From NCBI RefSeq assembly GCF_021554725.1, contig NZ_JAIZDP010000006.1, forward strand, positions 62,001 through 126,000: a stretch of 64,000 nt of DNA, read 5' to 3'. The DNA is from Sinomonas notoginsengisoli. GTDB lineage: Bacteria > Actinomycetota > Actinomycetes > Actinomycetales > Micrococcaceae. This document shows positions 42,528 through 51,080 of this stretch, piece by piece (position 1 is the stretch's first letter; each line of letters begins with the position of its first letter). The notes under the pieces are model-generated. The model saw only the letters and a list, made by a program, of their open reading frames with translations. It ran no database searches and was not told the DNA's origin. The translations under genes were made by a program, and so were the position numbers.

Positions 42528-44087
42528 ATGACCATCCGTGCCACCGTGCCTGACTCTCCGGCGTCCACCGGCCCGACGTTCGAGCGGCTCGCTGCCCTCG
42601 CCACCGGCACCGGCCCCGCGCTCAAGGTGATCTCCCCGTTCGACGGCCGGCCGCTCGGCGTCGTGCGCCAGGCCGCGGAGGGCGAGGTCCAGGCAGCGGT
42701 GCGGCGCGCCCGCGAGGCGCAAAAGCGCTGGGCGCCGATCCCAGCGAGGACGAGGGCGGCCGTCGCACGGCGTTTCGCGAAGCTCGTGCTGGACCGGCGG
42801 GACGAGATCCTCAACGTGGTCCAGGCGGAGACGGGCAAGGCGCGCCTCGCCGCCCTCGAAGAGGTCGTGGACGCGTCGATGACGGCCTCGCACTACGCGC
42901 ACACGGCCCCCGGGCTGCTGCGCCCGCGGCGGCACGTGGGCACGTTCCCGCTCCTGACGCAGACCACCGAGCTGCGGCATCCGAAGGGCGTGGTCGGGGT
43001 CATCACGCCCTGGAACTACCCGTTCACCCTCGTGGCGAGCGACTCGGTCCCGGCGCTCCTGGCGGGCAACGCGGTGGTCATCAAGCCAGACCACCAGACC
43101 CCGTACTCGGGCCTCCTGGTCCTCGACCTGCTCCGCGAGGCGGGGCTGCCGGAGGGGCTCGCGCAGGTGGTATTAGGGCCCGGGCCCGTGGTGGGGCCGC
43201 AGCTCGTCGACGCGGTGGACTTTGTGATGTTCACGGGTTCGACGGCGACTGGGCGGACCGTCGCACAGCGTGCCGCCGGCAGGCTCATCGGGTTCTCCGC
43301 CGAGCTCGGCGGCAAGAACCCGCTCATCGTCCTGCCCGACGCGGACATCCCGGCTGCCGCAGCCGGCGCAGCGCGGGCGTGCTTCGCCAACGCTGGGCAG
43401 CTGTGCGTGGGCCCCGAGCGGATCTACGTGCACGAGGCCGTCCGCTCGCGGTTCACCGAGGCGTTCCTGGCCGAGGTCTCCCGGATCCGCGTCGTGGCGG
43501 GGACATCCTGGGACGCGGACATGGGCTCGCTCATCTCGCCCGAGCAGCTGGCCCGGGTTCAAGCACACCTCGACGACGCCGTGGGCAAGGGTGCCCAGAT
43601 CCTCGCGGGAGGCGCCGCCCGGCCCGACCTCGGCCCGAGCTTCTTCGCCCCGACCGTGCTCAGCGACGTCCCGGAGACCGCGGACCTCGTGCGTTCCGAG
43701 ACGTTCGGACCCGTCGTGGCCATCTATCCCGTCCGGACAGAGGACGAGGCCATCGCCCGCGCCAACGACAGCTCCCTGGGGCTCAACGCGAGCGTGTGGA
43801 CCACGCCCTCGCGCGGGCGGGCGCTCGGCTCCCGGATCGAGGCCGGAACCGTGAACGTCAACGAGGGGTACGCGGCTGCGTGGGCCTCGCACTCGGCGCC
43901 GATGGGCGGCTGGAAGGAGTCCGGGCTGGGCCGACGGCACGGAGCGGAAGGCCTCCTGAAGTACACCGAGTCCCAGACTGTCTCGGTGCAGCACGCCCTG
44001 CCGATCGCGCCTTGGACCGGAATGAGCAATGAGGGCTTCGCGAACCTCTTCACCCGGGCCACGCGGCTCCTGAACCGCATCCGCTGA
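42528..44087 (+). CDS. gabD2: Succinate-semialdehyde dehydrogenase (NADP), GabD2-like
   Basis: 519-aa aldehyde dehydrogenase, the same size as mycobacterial GabD2. Oxyanion Asn in GVITPWNYPFT; cofactor motif FTGSTATGR; catalytic Glu259 in SAELGGKNP; nucleophile Cys293 in NAGQLCVGPERI; C-terminal ESGLGRRHG. Oxidises succinic semialdehyde (or a related semialdehyde) to the acid, the last step of the GABA shunt. The ATG has no Shine-Dalgarno; a CACACT hexamer ends 7 nt upstream. Followed after 41 nt by an SDR, perhaps co-transcribed. Confidence 0.88.
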   Translation: MTIRATVPDSPASTGPTFERLAALATGTGPALKVISPFDGRPLGVVRQAAEGEVQAAVRRAREAQKRWAPIPARTRAAVARRFAKLVLDRRDEILNVVQAETGKARLAALEEVVDASMTASHYAHTAPGLLRPRRHVGTFPLLTQTTELRHPKGVVGVITPWNYPFTLVASDSVPALLAGNAVVIKPDHQTPYSGLLVLDLLREAGLPEGLAQVVLGPGPVVGPQLVDAVDFVMFTGSTATGRTVAQRAAGRLIGFSAELGGKNPLIVLPDADIPAAAAGAARACFANAGQLCVGPERIYVHEAVRSRFTEAFLAEVSRIRVVAGTSWDADMGSLISPEQLARVQAHLDDAVGKGAQILAGGAARPDLGPSFFAPTVLSDVPETADLVRSETFGPVVAIYPVRTEDEAIARANDSSLGLNASVWTTPSRGRALGSRIEAGTVNVNEGYAAAWASHSAPMGGWKESGLGRRHGAEGLLKYTESQTVSVQHALPIAPWTGMSNEGFANLFTRATRLLNRIR

Positions 44088-44128
44088 CGACGATTCCCCC
44101 TGCCTGAATACCGCTCGAGGAGGAGCAC

Positions 44129-44947
44129 ATGTACCGAGGAACCCGCCTGCGCGGCGCCCGCATCCTGATCACCGGCGGCGCGTCCGGCATCGGCCGGCTC
44201 ATGGCCCTCGAGGCAGGCCGGCGGGGCGCCGAGGTGGTGGTCTGGGACATCTCGGACGACGGCGCCGTGGCGGTCGCGGCGGAGATCGTCGCCGCCGGGG
44301 GCCTCGGCAGCTCGTACCAGGTGGACATCACGGATTCGGCCCACGTCGCCGAGGTGGCCAGAGAGACCGGCGACGTCGACGTGCTCGTCAACTGCGCCGG
44401 CGTCGTGTCCGGGAAGCCGTTGCTTGAGGCGAGCGAAGAGTCCATCCGGCGCACCTTCGAGGTCAACACGCTCGCGCTGTACTGGGTCACGCGCGCGTTG
44501 CTGCCAGGCATGGTCGCGCGGCAGGGCGGCACCGTGGTGACCATTGCGAGCGCGGCCGGGCTGATCGGCGTCGCCCGCCAGACGGACTACTCGGCGAGCA
44601 AGTTCGCCGCCGTCGGCTTCACCGAGTCGCTGCGGGCGGAGCTGCGCGCGGACGGGCACGGCGTGGGCACGCTCGTGGTGTGCCCGTACTACATCAACAC
44701 CGGCATGTTCGAGGGCGTGCAGACCAAGTACCCGTGGCTGCTGCCGATCCTCGAGGAGCAGGAAGTGGCGCGGGCCGTGATCGAGGGGATCGAGTCCGGG
44801 CGCGAGCAGATCATCCTGCCGCCGTTCGCCAGGCTCGTGCCGGTGATGCGGTTCCTGCCCACCCGGTGGTTCGACCGCGTGGCCGATGTCCTGGGCATCA
44901 ACCACGGCATGGACCACTTCACGGGGCGGGTGGCGAAGCGGCGGTAG
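44129..44947 (+). CDS. SDR family oxidoreductase (retinol-dehydrogenase-like)
   Basis: 272-aa classical SDR: TGGASGIGRLMALEAGRRG cofactor loop, Asp after strand 2 (VVWDIS, NAD), NCAGV, Ser in TIASAAGLIG, YSASKFA. The C-terminal extension (VIEGIESGREQIILPPFARLVPVMRFLPTRWFD, then LGINHGMDHF) is typical of RDH10/DHRS3-like membrane-associated SDRs acting on long-chain or isoprenoid alcohols. AGGAGGAGCAC precedes the ATG. It lies just upstream of the Lgt-like gene but that gene has its own promoter. Confidence 0.9.
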   Translation: MYRGTRLRGARILITGGASGIGRLMALEAGRRGAEVVVWDISDDGAVAVAAEIVAAGGLGSSYQVDITDSAHVAEVARETGDVDVLVNCAGVVSGKPLLEASEESIRRTFEVNTLALYWVTRALLPGMVARQGGTVVTIASAAGLIGVARQTDYSASKFAAVGFTESLRAELRADGHGVGTLVVCPYYINTGMFEGVQTKYPWLLPILEEQEVARAVIEGIESGREQIILPPFARLVPVMRFLPTRWFDRVADVLGINHGMDHFTGRVAKRR

Positions 44948-44990
44948 CGGCCACGGCCGTTTGGTACTACCCGTTGAGGCGCGGTGGCCC

Positions 44991-44996
44991 TAGTCT
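44991..44996 (+). promoter_or_regulatory. -10 box (TAGTCT) for the Lgt-like gene
   Basis: TAGTCT followed by exactly 6 nt and the ATG at 45003; no Shine-Dalgarno. Confidence 0.6.
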
Positions 44997-45002
44997 GTGC
45001 GC

Positions 45003-45773
45003 ATGACGACGGGGCTGCCGTTCGCTGGCAATGGTCTGGTGCATGGCGTGTTCATGGGACTCGGCATCACGGCCGCCCTCGTCTTCTACGCGTTCGAGAA
45101 GCGGCGCCGCGGCCTCACGGACCCCCGGCTGTGGACGCTCGCAGGCTTTGCGCTCGCATTCGGGGCCATCGGCTCGCGTGTCACGTGGGACCCGACGCGT
45201 CCGGTCTCCGCCGTCGTGTGGTGGGTCGACGGCGACCGCAGCGTCCTTGCGGGCCTCGTAGGGGCCTGGCTCGGCGTGCACCTCGGCAAGCGGCTCATCG
45301 GGTACCGGGCATCCACCGGGGACATGTTCGCGCCGGCGGTGGCGCTGGCCATGTCGATCGGCCGGATCGGGTGCCTGCTGACCGAACTGCCTGGCACGCC
45401 GACGGGCGGGGACTGGGGATTTGTGCTCACCCCTGCCCAGGCGGCGATGTTCGGTGCCCAGGCCGGGGTGGGGCTGCACCCCTCGTTCGTCTACGAGATC
45501 GCGTTCCACGCCGCGGCGTTCACGCTCATGCTCCGCTTCCGGGACCGCGTGCGCCGCTCGGGCGACATGTTCGTGTGCTACGTCGCGGCCTACGCATTGT
45601 TCCGCTTCGGCGTCGAGTTTGTGCGCGGCAACGACGAGTTGTGGCTCGGCATGAGCCGGCCGCAGTGGTTCCTGCTCGCGATGCTGCCACTGCTCGCGTG
45701 GCGTGTGTGGAAGGTGTTCACCCGCCCGGTCGCGGCCGCAGCCATGGCCGGGATGAGAGGAGAGACCGCGTGA
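45003..45773 (+). CDS. Divergent prolipoprotein diacylglyceryl transferase (Lgt) homologue
   Basis: 256-aa polytopic membrane protein of the Lgt fold. It keeps GRIG of the signature, LHPSFVYEI (cf. HPSQLYE) and YALFRFGVEFVRGNDE (the Arg/Glu/Arg block near E. coli R239/E243). The His of the HGGLIG loop is replaced (SVLAGLVGA), and the signature GRxGNFINxE reads GRIGCLLTELPG, so two Asn are lost while the Glu stays. This argues for an Lgt-related enzyme with a changed acceptor rather than the cell's essential Lgt. It starts a four-gene unit with a radical SAM enzyme: its TGA overlaps the next GTG. The alternative start GTG 44997 would sit directly on the -10 box. Confidence 0.82.
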   Translation: MTTGLPFAGNGLVHGVFMGLGITAALVFYAFEKRRRGLTDPRLWTLAGFALAFGAIGSRVTWDPTRPVSAVVWWVDGDRSVLAGLVGAWLGVHLGKRLIGYRASTGDMFAPAVALAMSIGRIGCLLTELPGTPTGGDWGFVLTPAQAAMFGAQAGVGLHPSFVYEIAFHAAAFTLMLRFRDRVRRSGDMFVCYVAAYALFRFGVEFVRGNDELWLGMSRPQWFLLAMLPLLAWRVWKVFTRPVAAAAMAGMRGETA

Positions 45774-46183
45774 GCGAGAAGCCCCCGGACGACGGCGAGT
45801 CCCCACCTCCCGCTCCTCCCCCGTCGGAGCCACCCTCCGGGGAACGGCCTTCACAAGACGCGCAGCCTCCCGGCGGCGATGGGCCAAAGCCTCAACGAGG
45901 CGGCTACATGCCAATCGCGGTTGCCCTCGGCCTCATCTTCCTCTATGTGGTGGGCCTCTCGATGCTTCCCGCCATCGGGCCGGGGGGCCCGTACGGCGCT
46001 CCCGTGTCGGTGGAGGTCACGTATTGGAGCATCTTCATCGGGTACCTGGTGCTCGCCGTCGTGCTCGCGGTGCGGCGGAGGACCTCGCGGACCGGCGCGG
46101 GGCTGCTGATGGCCTTCGGCATCTGGCTGCTCGTTGGAGGCGAGGTCTGCGTCGGCGTCCTCTTCCAGATGAGGCAGGCATGA
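45770..46183 (+). CDS. 137-aa membrane protein, Pro-rich N-terminus
   Basis: Starts at GTG in a GTGA overlap with the Lgt-like gene and AGGAG 7 nt upstream. About 45 cytosolic residues dominated by Pro, Ser, Glu and Gly (PPPAPPPSEPPSGERPSQ). Then three hydrophobic segments: MPIAVALGLIFLYVVGLSML, VEVTYWSIFIGYLVLAVVLAV and GLLMAFGIWLLVGGEVCVGVLF. It has the same length as the membrane protein that ends the unit (47879-48292). Probable partner of the Lgt-like or radical SAM protein at the membrane; no family recognised. Confidence 0.78.
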   Translation: MSEKPPDDGESPPPAPPPSEPPSGERPSQDAQPPGGDGPKPQRGGYMPIAVALGLIFLYVVGLSMLPAIGPGGPYGAPVSVEVTYWSIFIGYLVLAVVLAVRRRTSRTGAGLLMAFGIWLLVGGEVCVGVLFQMRQA

Positions 46184-46226
46184 GCCACCGGAACCCGCCC
46201 CAGCGGCGAAGAGGAGCAACGCCCTC

Positions 46227-47882
46227 ATGAGCCCTTCATCGGCCCCCCGACGGGCACCGCTCGGTCCGGGGCAGCCGCTGCGCGGCGACCGGATCCACCG
46301 GTATGTCACCGCCTTCTGCCCAGAGTGCCATCAGGACAACCCTCCCCTCGCCGTGGTGCGGAGGCTCGCGGGGGCGCTCATGGTGCGGGACGGGCGTGTG
46401 TGGCTCGAACGCGGATGTCCGGACCACGGCCTGGTCCGGACGATGTACGACGAGTCGCCTGAGATCCTCACGTACCTCGAAAAGTGGCAGGCGCCCACCA
46501 AACAACATGTGCCGGACGCCACCGGCAACTACCGCCCGATCCCCGAGGCCTACGCCTACGGGCTGCCGGCCATGCAGACCCAGCACACGTGCATCCTCCT
46601 GCAGGACGTGATCGAGCACTGCAACCTCCGCTGCCCCACATGCTTCACGGCCTCGGGCCCGCAGCTGCAGGGGATCGCGCCACTGGATGAGGTGCTGGCC
46701 AACGTGGACACTCGGCTGTCCCGCGAGAACGGCCGCATCGACGTGCTCATGCTCTCCGGCGGTGAGCCCACCCTCTACCCGTACCTCGCGGAGCTGCTCG
46801 ACGAGCTCGTGGCCCGGCCGATCGTGCGGATCATGGTCAACAGCAACGGCGTCCTCATCGCGAATGACGACGGACTCCTGAACCTCCTCACCAAGCACCG
46901 CGAGCGCGTCGAGGTCTACCTCCAGTACGACGGGCCGTCCCGTGAGTCCTCTGTCTACCACCGCGGCGGCGACCTGACCCACATCAAGGACGCCGCCATC
47001 TCCCGGCTTTCCGAGGCCGGTGTCTTCACGACCCTCACGATGACCGCGACCCTCGGAGTGAACGACGGCGAGATCGGCGACGTCGTGCTCCGCGCCCTCG
47101 AGACCCCCTTCGTGGGCGGGGTCGCGCTCCAGCCCGTCTTCGGGTCCGGACGCGGCCACGGCATCGACTCCATGGACCGGCTCACCCACGGCGGCGTGCT
47201 GACCAGACTCGAGGAGCAGACCGGCGGCGCTGTCTCGTGGCATGACCTCACCGCCCTTCCGTGCTCGCACCCGCACTGCGCCTCGGTGGGCTACATGCTC
47301 AGGGACGACTCCGGTGTGTGGCGTTCGCTGACCGAGCTCATCGGGCACGACCGCCTGCTCCAGTGGCTCGAACTGGACCCGGACAGCATCGCGAACCGCA
47401 TCGCCGACAGCGCACTCCCGCTCGGCCTCCGCTCGATGATGAAGTCCTCCCTGCTCGACCTCCTGAGTGAGCAGTCCTCCCTGTCCCACCCGAGCACCGC
47501 GGAGCTGTGGAAGAACATCTGCACGCAGTGCGATCTCGGCATCGGCACGCTCACCACGCTCGCGGTGGGCTCGCTCCCCGGGCAGTACCAGCGGCTGCGG
47601 AAGCTGCTCGCCGAGCGGGTCACGCGCATCACGGTCAAGCCGTTCATGGACATCTCGACCATGATTGAAGAGCGGCTCATGCAGTGCTGCGTGCACGTCG
47701 GCACGAAGTCGGACGACGGCGCCCACCAGTGCGCGCCGTTCTGCGCCGTGCAGGCGTGGCCCCAGCTCGCCAGGCAGCGAATGAGCACCGCGACCGGGCA
47801 CCGCGCCGGCGCCCAGGCCACCGGACTGGGGCTCCCCGTGATCCGTCACGAGCCGGTCTTCTCGACGTTGGAGACCCCGTGA
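46227..47882 (+). CDS. Cys-rich radical SAM enzyme, MJ0619/Tes-like
   Basis: 551 aa. The SAM cluster motif is CNLRCPTCF (C132, C136, C139), followed by the SAM-binding LSGGEPTLYP (about 176-185) and a TIM-barrel core. An N-terminal zinc/rubredoxin-like site (CPEC, C31/C34; GCPDHG, C64) is present. Further cysteines occur in ALPCSHPHC, NICTQCDLG, MQCCVHVG and HQCAPFCAV, able to bind extra clusters. This architecture resembles MJ0619-type enzymes, including tetraether synthase (Tes), which joins lipid tails through C-C bonds. Flanked by an Lgt homologue and two small membrane proteins, it probably modifies a membrane lipid; this is inference. ATG with AGAGGAG 11 nt upstream. Confidence 0.85.
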   Translation: MSPSSAPRRAPLGPGQPLRGDRIHRYVTAFCPECHQDNPPLAVVRRLAGALMVRDGRVWLERGCPDHGLVRTMYDESPEILTYLEKWQAPTKQHVPDATGNYRPIPEAYAYGLPAMQTQHTCILLQDVIEHCNLRCPTCFTASGPQLQGIAPLDEVLANVDTRLSRENGRIDVLMLSGGEPTLYPYLAELLDELVARPIVRIMVNSNGVLIANDDGLLNLLTKHRERVEVYLQYDGPSRESSVYHRGGDLTHIKDAAISRLSEAGVFTTLTMTATLGVNDGEIGDVVLRALETPFVGGVALQPVFGSGRGHGIDSMDRLTHGGVLTRLEEQTGGAVSWHDLTALPCSHPHCASVGYMLRDDSGVWRSLTELIGHDRLLQWLELDPDSIANRIADSALPLGLRSMMKSSLLDLLSEQSSLSHPSTAELWKNICTQCDLGIGTLTTLAVGSLPGQYQRLRKLLAERVTRITVKPFMDISTMIEERLMQCCVHVGTKSDDGAHQCAPFCAVQAWPQLARQRMSTATGHRAGAQATGLGLPVIRHEPVFSTLETP

Positions 47883-48292
47883 GCGAGCAGGACGAGCGGG
47901 CCGCGGCCGCGCGTCGCATCGCGGCCGGCCCGACGCCGTCGCGCCTCGTCGAAGCGGGAGGTGCGCAGCCGCCGTCGCCCACGATCGGCGCGGAAGGCGA
48001 CTCGCCGCCGTCGTCCGCGCCCGACACCGCAGCGGAGACAGCCGCGCCGTTCGACCCGCTGCGCCTGTGCATCTTCGCGACCATCGCGCTGCTCGGGTGG
48101 CTGGCCGGACCGGTGGCACTCGTGGTGTTCTCCGGCGTGGGGTTCGCGGGGTACTGGCGGGCGCGGCGGGCCGGGCTCACGCGGTCGAAGTGCTATCTGC
48201 GCGACACGCGGCTCGTGCTCGCGTACCTCGCGGTGCTCACGGCAGCAGGGCTGTGGGGCGTCTACGCGGCGGTGCACTCGCTCATCGCCTGA
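47879..48292 (+). CDS. 137-aa membrane protein ending the Lgt/radical SAM unit
   Basis: GTG start overlapping the radical SAM stop (GTGA). The first 60 residues are hydrophilic and Ala/Pro/Ser-rich (VSEQDERAAAARRIAAGPTP). Two or three hydrophobic segments follow: LCIFATIALLGWLAGPVALVVFSGVGFAGYW and LVLAYLAVLTAAGLWGVYAAVH, separated by a basic loop RARRAGLTRSKCYLRDTR. Layout (disordered N-terminus plus C-terminal helices, VSE start, 137 aa) parallels 45770-46183 but clear sequence identity is not visible. Ends 17 nt from the end of the convergent gntR gene. Confidence 0.78.
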   Translation: MSEQDERAAAARRIAAGPTPSRLVEAGGAQPPSPTIGAEGDSPPSSAPDTAAETAAPFDPLRLCIFATIALLGWLAGPVALVVFSGVGFAGYWRARRAGLTRSKCYLRDTRLVLAYLAVLTAAGLWGVYAAVHSLIA

Positions 48293-48309
48293 AGCCCGGG
48301 GGCCTGCCG

Positions 48310-48984
48310 TCAGCGGGCCGCCGGCTCTGGAGCCTCACCGATAAGGTTGTTCGAGGCGGAGTCCATGTGAGCCAGGATGGTCTCCCGGGCGGTCGCGGCG
48401 TCGGCGGACTCAATCGCGTCGACGATCTCGCGGTGCCGGTCCACGCTCATATTGCTCGTGGCCCGCTCGATGCCGGCGAACATGATGGACATGCGGATGG
48501 AGCCCTCGAGGGACTGCCACTGGTGCAGGAGCGTCTCGTTGCCCGAGAGCCGGCACAGGAGCCGGTGGAAGTCGAGATCCGCCTCGATCCGGTCCTCGAG
48601 CGAGCGGCCAGCCGCCTCGTCCATGAGCTCGAGCGCGGCGCGCAGCTCGCCGACGGCTTTAGCCCGGCGGGGCTGGTCGATGAGCGTGCGGGCGGCGAGG
48701 GATTCGAGGGCGGCGCGCACGGCGAAGATGTCCCGGATCTCTTTCGCGTCGAGGTGCCGCACGCTGAGCCGCCCGCGAGGGCCGGCCGAGGCGAGGCCCT
48801 CCTGCTCGAGCTGCCGCAGCGCCTCCCGGAGGGTGCCACGACTGATGCCCAGCATCTCGGACAGCTCAGTCTCCACGAGGTGCTGGCCCTGGGCTAACTC
48901 TCCCGATGTGATAGCGCGACGCAGCGCGGACAGCGCCTGCTCGCGCAGGCTCTTCTTCTCGAGCCCTAGCAGTGACGCTGTCAT
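48310..48984 (-). CDS. GntR family (FCD-domain) regulator of the transketolase locus
   Basis: 224 aa. Winged helix with ITSGELAQGQHLVETELSEMLGISRGTLREALRQLEQEGLA; FCD domain with DIFAVRAALESLAAR, DLDFHRLLCRLSGNETLLHQWQSLEGSIRMS and VDRHREIVDAIESAD (His/Asp metal site). The operator-like sequence at 49001-49015 in its own promoter recurs three times in the divergent promoter at 52461-52543, so it most likely represses both itself and the MHS transporter/transketolase and isomerase/SDR operons. Confidence 0.92.
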   Translation of the reverse strand: MTASLLGLEKKSLREQALSALRRAITSGELAQGQHLVETELSEMLGISRGTLREALRQLEQEGLASAGPRGRLSVRHLDAKEIRDIFAVRAALESLAARTLIDQPRRAKAVGELRAALELMDEAAGRSLEDRIEADLDFHRLLCRLSGNETLLHQWQSLEGSIRMSIMFAGIERATSNMSVDRHREIVDAIESADAATARETILAHMDSASNNLIGEAPEPAAR

Positions 48985-49000
48985 GGTTCTCCCCAGTGAG

Positions 49001-49015
49001 TGTCGACTGTCATCC
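49001..49015. promoter_or_regulatory. GntR operator copy (gntR promoter)
   Basis: TGTCGACTGTCATCC: 13 of 15 matches to TGTYGACWGTCRACA, 17 nt upstream of the gntR start. Confidence 0.6.
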
Positions 49016-49102
49016 GACAGCCGTTGACATTGATGATACGGGCAGGCGCAGGGCTTGCACCCCGCGCCTGCCCCGATTCCGGGCCGGCCTCGGGCAGGCG
49101 GT

Positions 49103-50110
49103 TCAGCCCAGCTCGGCCAGGACCTTCGCGACGATCCGGTCCACGCTCAGCCCGTACTTGGCGTGCAGGGTGGGCAGGGCGCCGGCGTCGAGGAACTCGT
49201 CCGGCAGGCCCACCGGCACCACGCGGCGCGGCTGACCGGCCCGGACCAGCGCGGACGCGACGGTCTCGAACAGCCCGCCGACCACGGTGTGGTTCTCGAG
49301 CGTGACCGCGAGCCGGTCCCCCACGAGCTCGGCGAGGACGGTCGCCTCGTCGAACGGCTTGATCGTGGGGGTGTGCACGACGGCGACATCCACCTTGTGC
49401 TTCTCGAGCTCGGCCGCCGCTTGGAGCGCCCGCATGGTCATGAGACCGGAGGATACGAACACGACGTCATGGCCTCCGCGGAGGACCTTGGCCTTGCCGA
49501 GCTCGAACTCATAGTCATACTCGTCTAGGACGGTGGGCACCTTGCCGCGCAGGAGGCGCAGGTAGGTGGGACCGTCCGAGGCGGCGAGCTGCGGCACGGC
49601 CTGGGCGATGTCCACGGAGTCGCACGGATCGACGATGGTCAGGTTCGGCATGCCGCGGAAGATCGCCATGTCCTCGGTGGCCTGGTGCGAGGGACCGTAG
49701 CCGGTGGTGAGGCCCGGAAGGCCGCCCACGATGTTGACGTTGAGGTTGGGCTCCGCGATGTCGAGGCAGATGAAGTCGTAGGCCCTGCGCGCCGCGAACA
49801 CCGAGTACGTCGATGCGAACGGCACGAGCCCTGCCTCGGCCATGCCGGCAGCTGCGCCGAAGAGCAGCTGTTCGGCCATCCCCATCTGGAAGAACCGATC
49901 CGGGTGGGCCTGGGCGAAGATGTGCATGTCCGTGTACTTGCCGAGGTCCGCCGTGAGCCCGACGATCCGCTCGTCCGACTCGGCAGCCGCCGCGAGGGCG
50001 TGCCCGAACGGCGCGGAGTCGGCCTTCTGCCCCGGGTCCGCGAACGAGGCGATCATAGCCGAGGTCTTCAACTTCGGGGCTGTGCCCGTTGCCACTGCTG
50101 CCGTGCTCAT
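49103..50110 (-). CDS. Transketolase, C-terminal subunit
   Basis: 335 aa containing the Pyr domain (VGLTADLGKYTDMHIFAQAHP, QMGMAEQLLFGAAAGMAEAG with the Glu that activates the TPP imine, FASTYSVFAARRAYDF, GPSHQATEDMAIFRG) and the C-terminal transketolase domain. ATG at 50110 overlaps the N-subunit stop (ATGA), so the two halves are translationally coupled. Together they form a split transketolase. Known split members act on unusual ketoses (for example apulose-4-phosphate) or in 1-deoxy-ketose pathways; with no kinase in this locus, the substrate is open. Confidence 0.92.
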   Translation of the reverse strand: MSTAAVATGTAPKLKTSAMIASFADPGQKADSAPFGHALAAAAESDERIVGLTADLGKYTDMHIFAQAHPDRFFQMGMAEQLLFGAAAGMAEAGLVPFASTYSVFAARRAYDFICLDIAEPNLNVNIVGGLPGLTTGYGPSHQATEDMAIFRGMPNLTIVDPCDSVDIAQAVPQLAASDGPTYLRLLRGKVPTVLDEYDYEFELGKAKVLRGGHDVVFVSSGLMTMRALQAAAELEKHKVDVAVVHTPTIKPFDEATVLAELVGDRLAVTLENHTVVGGLFETVASALVRAGQPRRVVPVGLPDEFLDAGALPTLHAKYGLSVDRIVAKVLAELG

Positions 50111-51057
50111 GCCTTCTCCTCCCGGCCCTTCATCTGGCTGCGTTCCTGCCGCGCGTTCCAGCCGGCTTCGAGCTGCTCGCTGCAGATCGCCCACTCGTGC
50201 TCCTCGATGCGCATGAAGTGTGCCTTCTCGCGCGTCTCGAGGAGCGGGACCCCGCGGCCCACCTTGGTGTCGCAGAGCACGACGGCGGGTGCGCCGGAAC
50301 CCTCCCCCGGCCCGGCGGCGTCGTCCGTCACCTCGGAACCCGACCCGGCGGCGTCGAACGCCTCCAAGAGCGCGCCCACGTCGTTGCCGTCAACGCGGAA
50401 CACGCGCCAGCCGCACGCGGCCCACTTGTCCGCCACGGGTTCGGTGCGCAGCACGCCCGCGGTGGCGCCGTCGGCCTGAAGGGCGTTGATGTCCACGACG
50501 GCGGTGAGGCGGCCCAGGCGGTGGTGCGCGCCACCCATCGCGGCCTCCCACGTGGAGCCCTCGTCGAGCTCGCCGTCGGAGAGGAAGTTGATGATGCGTG
50601 CGGAGTTGCCGCGGTAGCGGAGCCCCAGGGCGAGGCCGACGGCGACCGTGAGCCCGTGCCCGAGCGAACCGCCCGAGATCTCCATGCCCGGGGTATAGGT
50701 AGACATCCCGGACATCGGCAGGCGCGAGCCGTCCGAGCCGTAGGTCTCGAGCTCCTCGACCGGGATGGTTCCGGCCTCGGCGAGCGCGGCGTACAGGCCG
50801 ATCGCATAGTGCCCGGTCGAGAGGAGGAATCGGTCCCGGCCCTCCCACTCGGGGTCCTCGGGCCGGAAGCGGAGCTGGTCCGCGTACACGGCAGCGAGGA
50901 TGTCCGCGGCGCCGAGGGCCTGGCCCACGTAGCCCTGGCCCTGGACCTCGCCCATGAACAGGGCGTGCTTGCGGATGCGGTGGGCGGCGGCCTCGACGGC
51001 GGCCCGGCGCTCCTGGAAAGGAGCCGCGGCGCGTGGTTCGAGTGTCGATGCAGTCAT
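50107..51057 (-). CDS. Transketolase, N-terminal (TPP-binding) subunit
   Basis: 316 aa. Substrate His in LSTGHYAIGLYAAL; SGGSLGHGLTVAVGLALG; TPP/Mg motif LSDGELDEGSTWEAAMG...DINALQADG (SDGE replaces the usual GDGE); ending HFMRIEEHEW. Length equals the first half of a conventional transketolase. It lies between the MHS transporter gene (upstream) and the C-terminal subunit. ATG at 51057; AAGGAC is 6 nt upstream. Confidence 0.92.
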   Translation of the reverse strand: MTASTLEPRAAAPFQERRAAVEAAAHRIRKHALFMGEVQGQGYVGQALGAADILAAVYADQLRFRPEDPEWEGRDRFLLSTGHYAIGLYAALAEAGTIPVEELETYGSDGSRLPMSGMSTYTPGMEISGGSLGHGLTVAVGLALGLRYRGNSARIINFLSDGELDEGSTWEAAMGGAHHRLGRLTAVVDINALQADGATAGVLRTEPVADKWAACGWRVFRVDGNDVGALLEAFDAAGSGSEVTDDAAGPGEGSGAPAVVLCDTKVGRGVPLLETREKAHFMRIEEHEWAICSEQLEAGWNARQERSQMKGREEKA

Positions 51058-51080
51058 CGGTGAAACGTCCTTCGGGTCCT

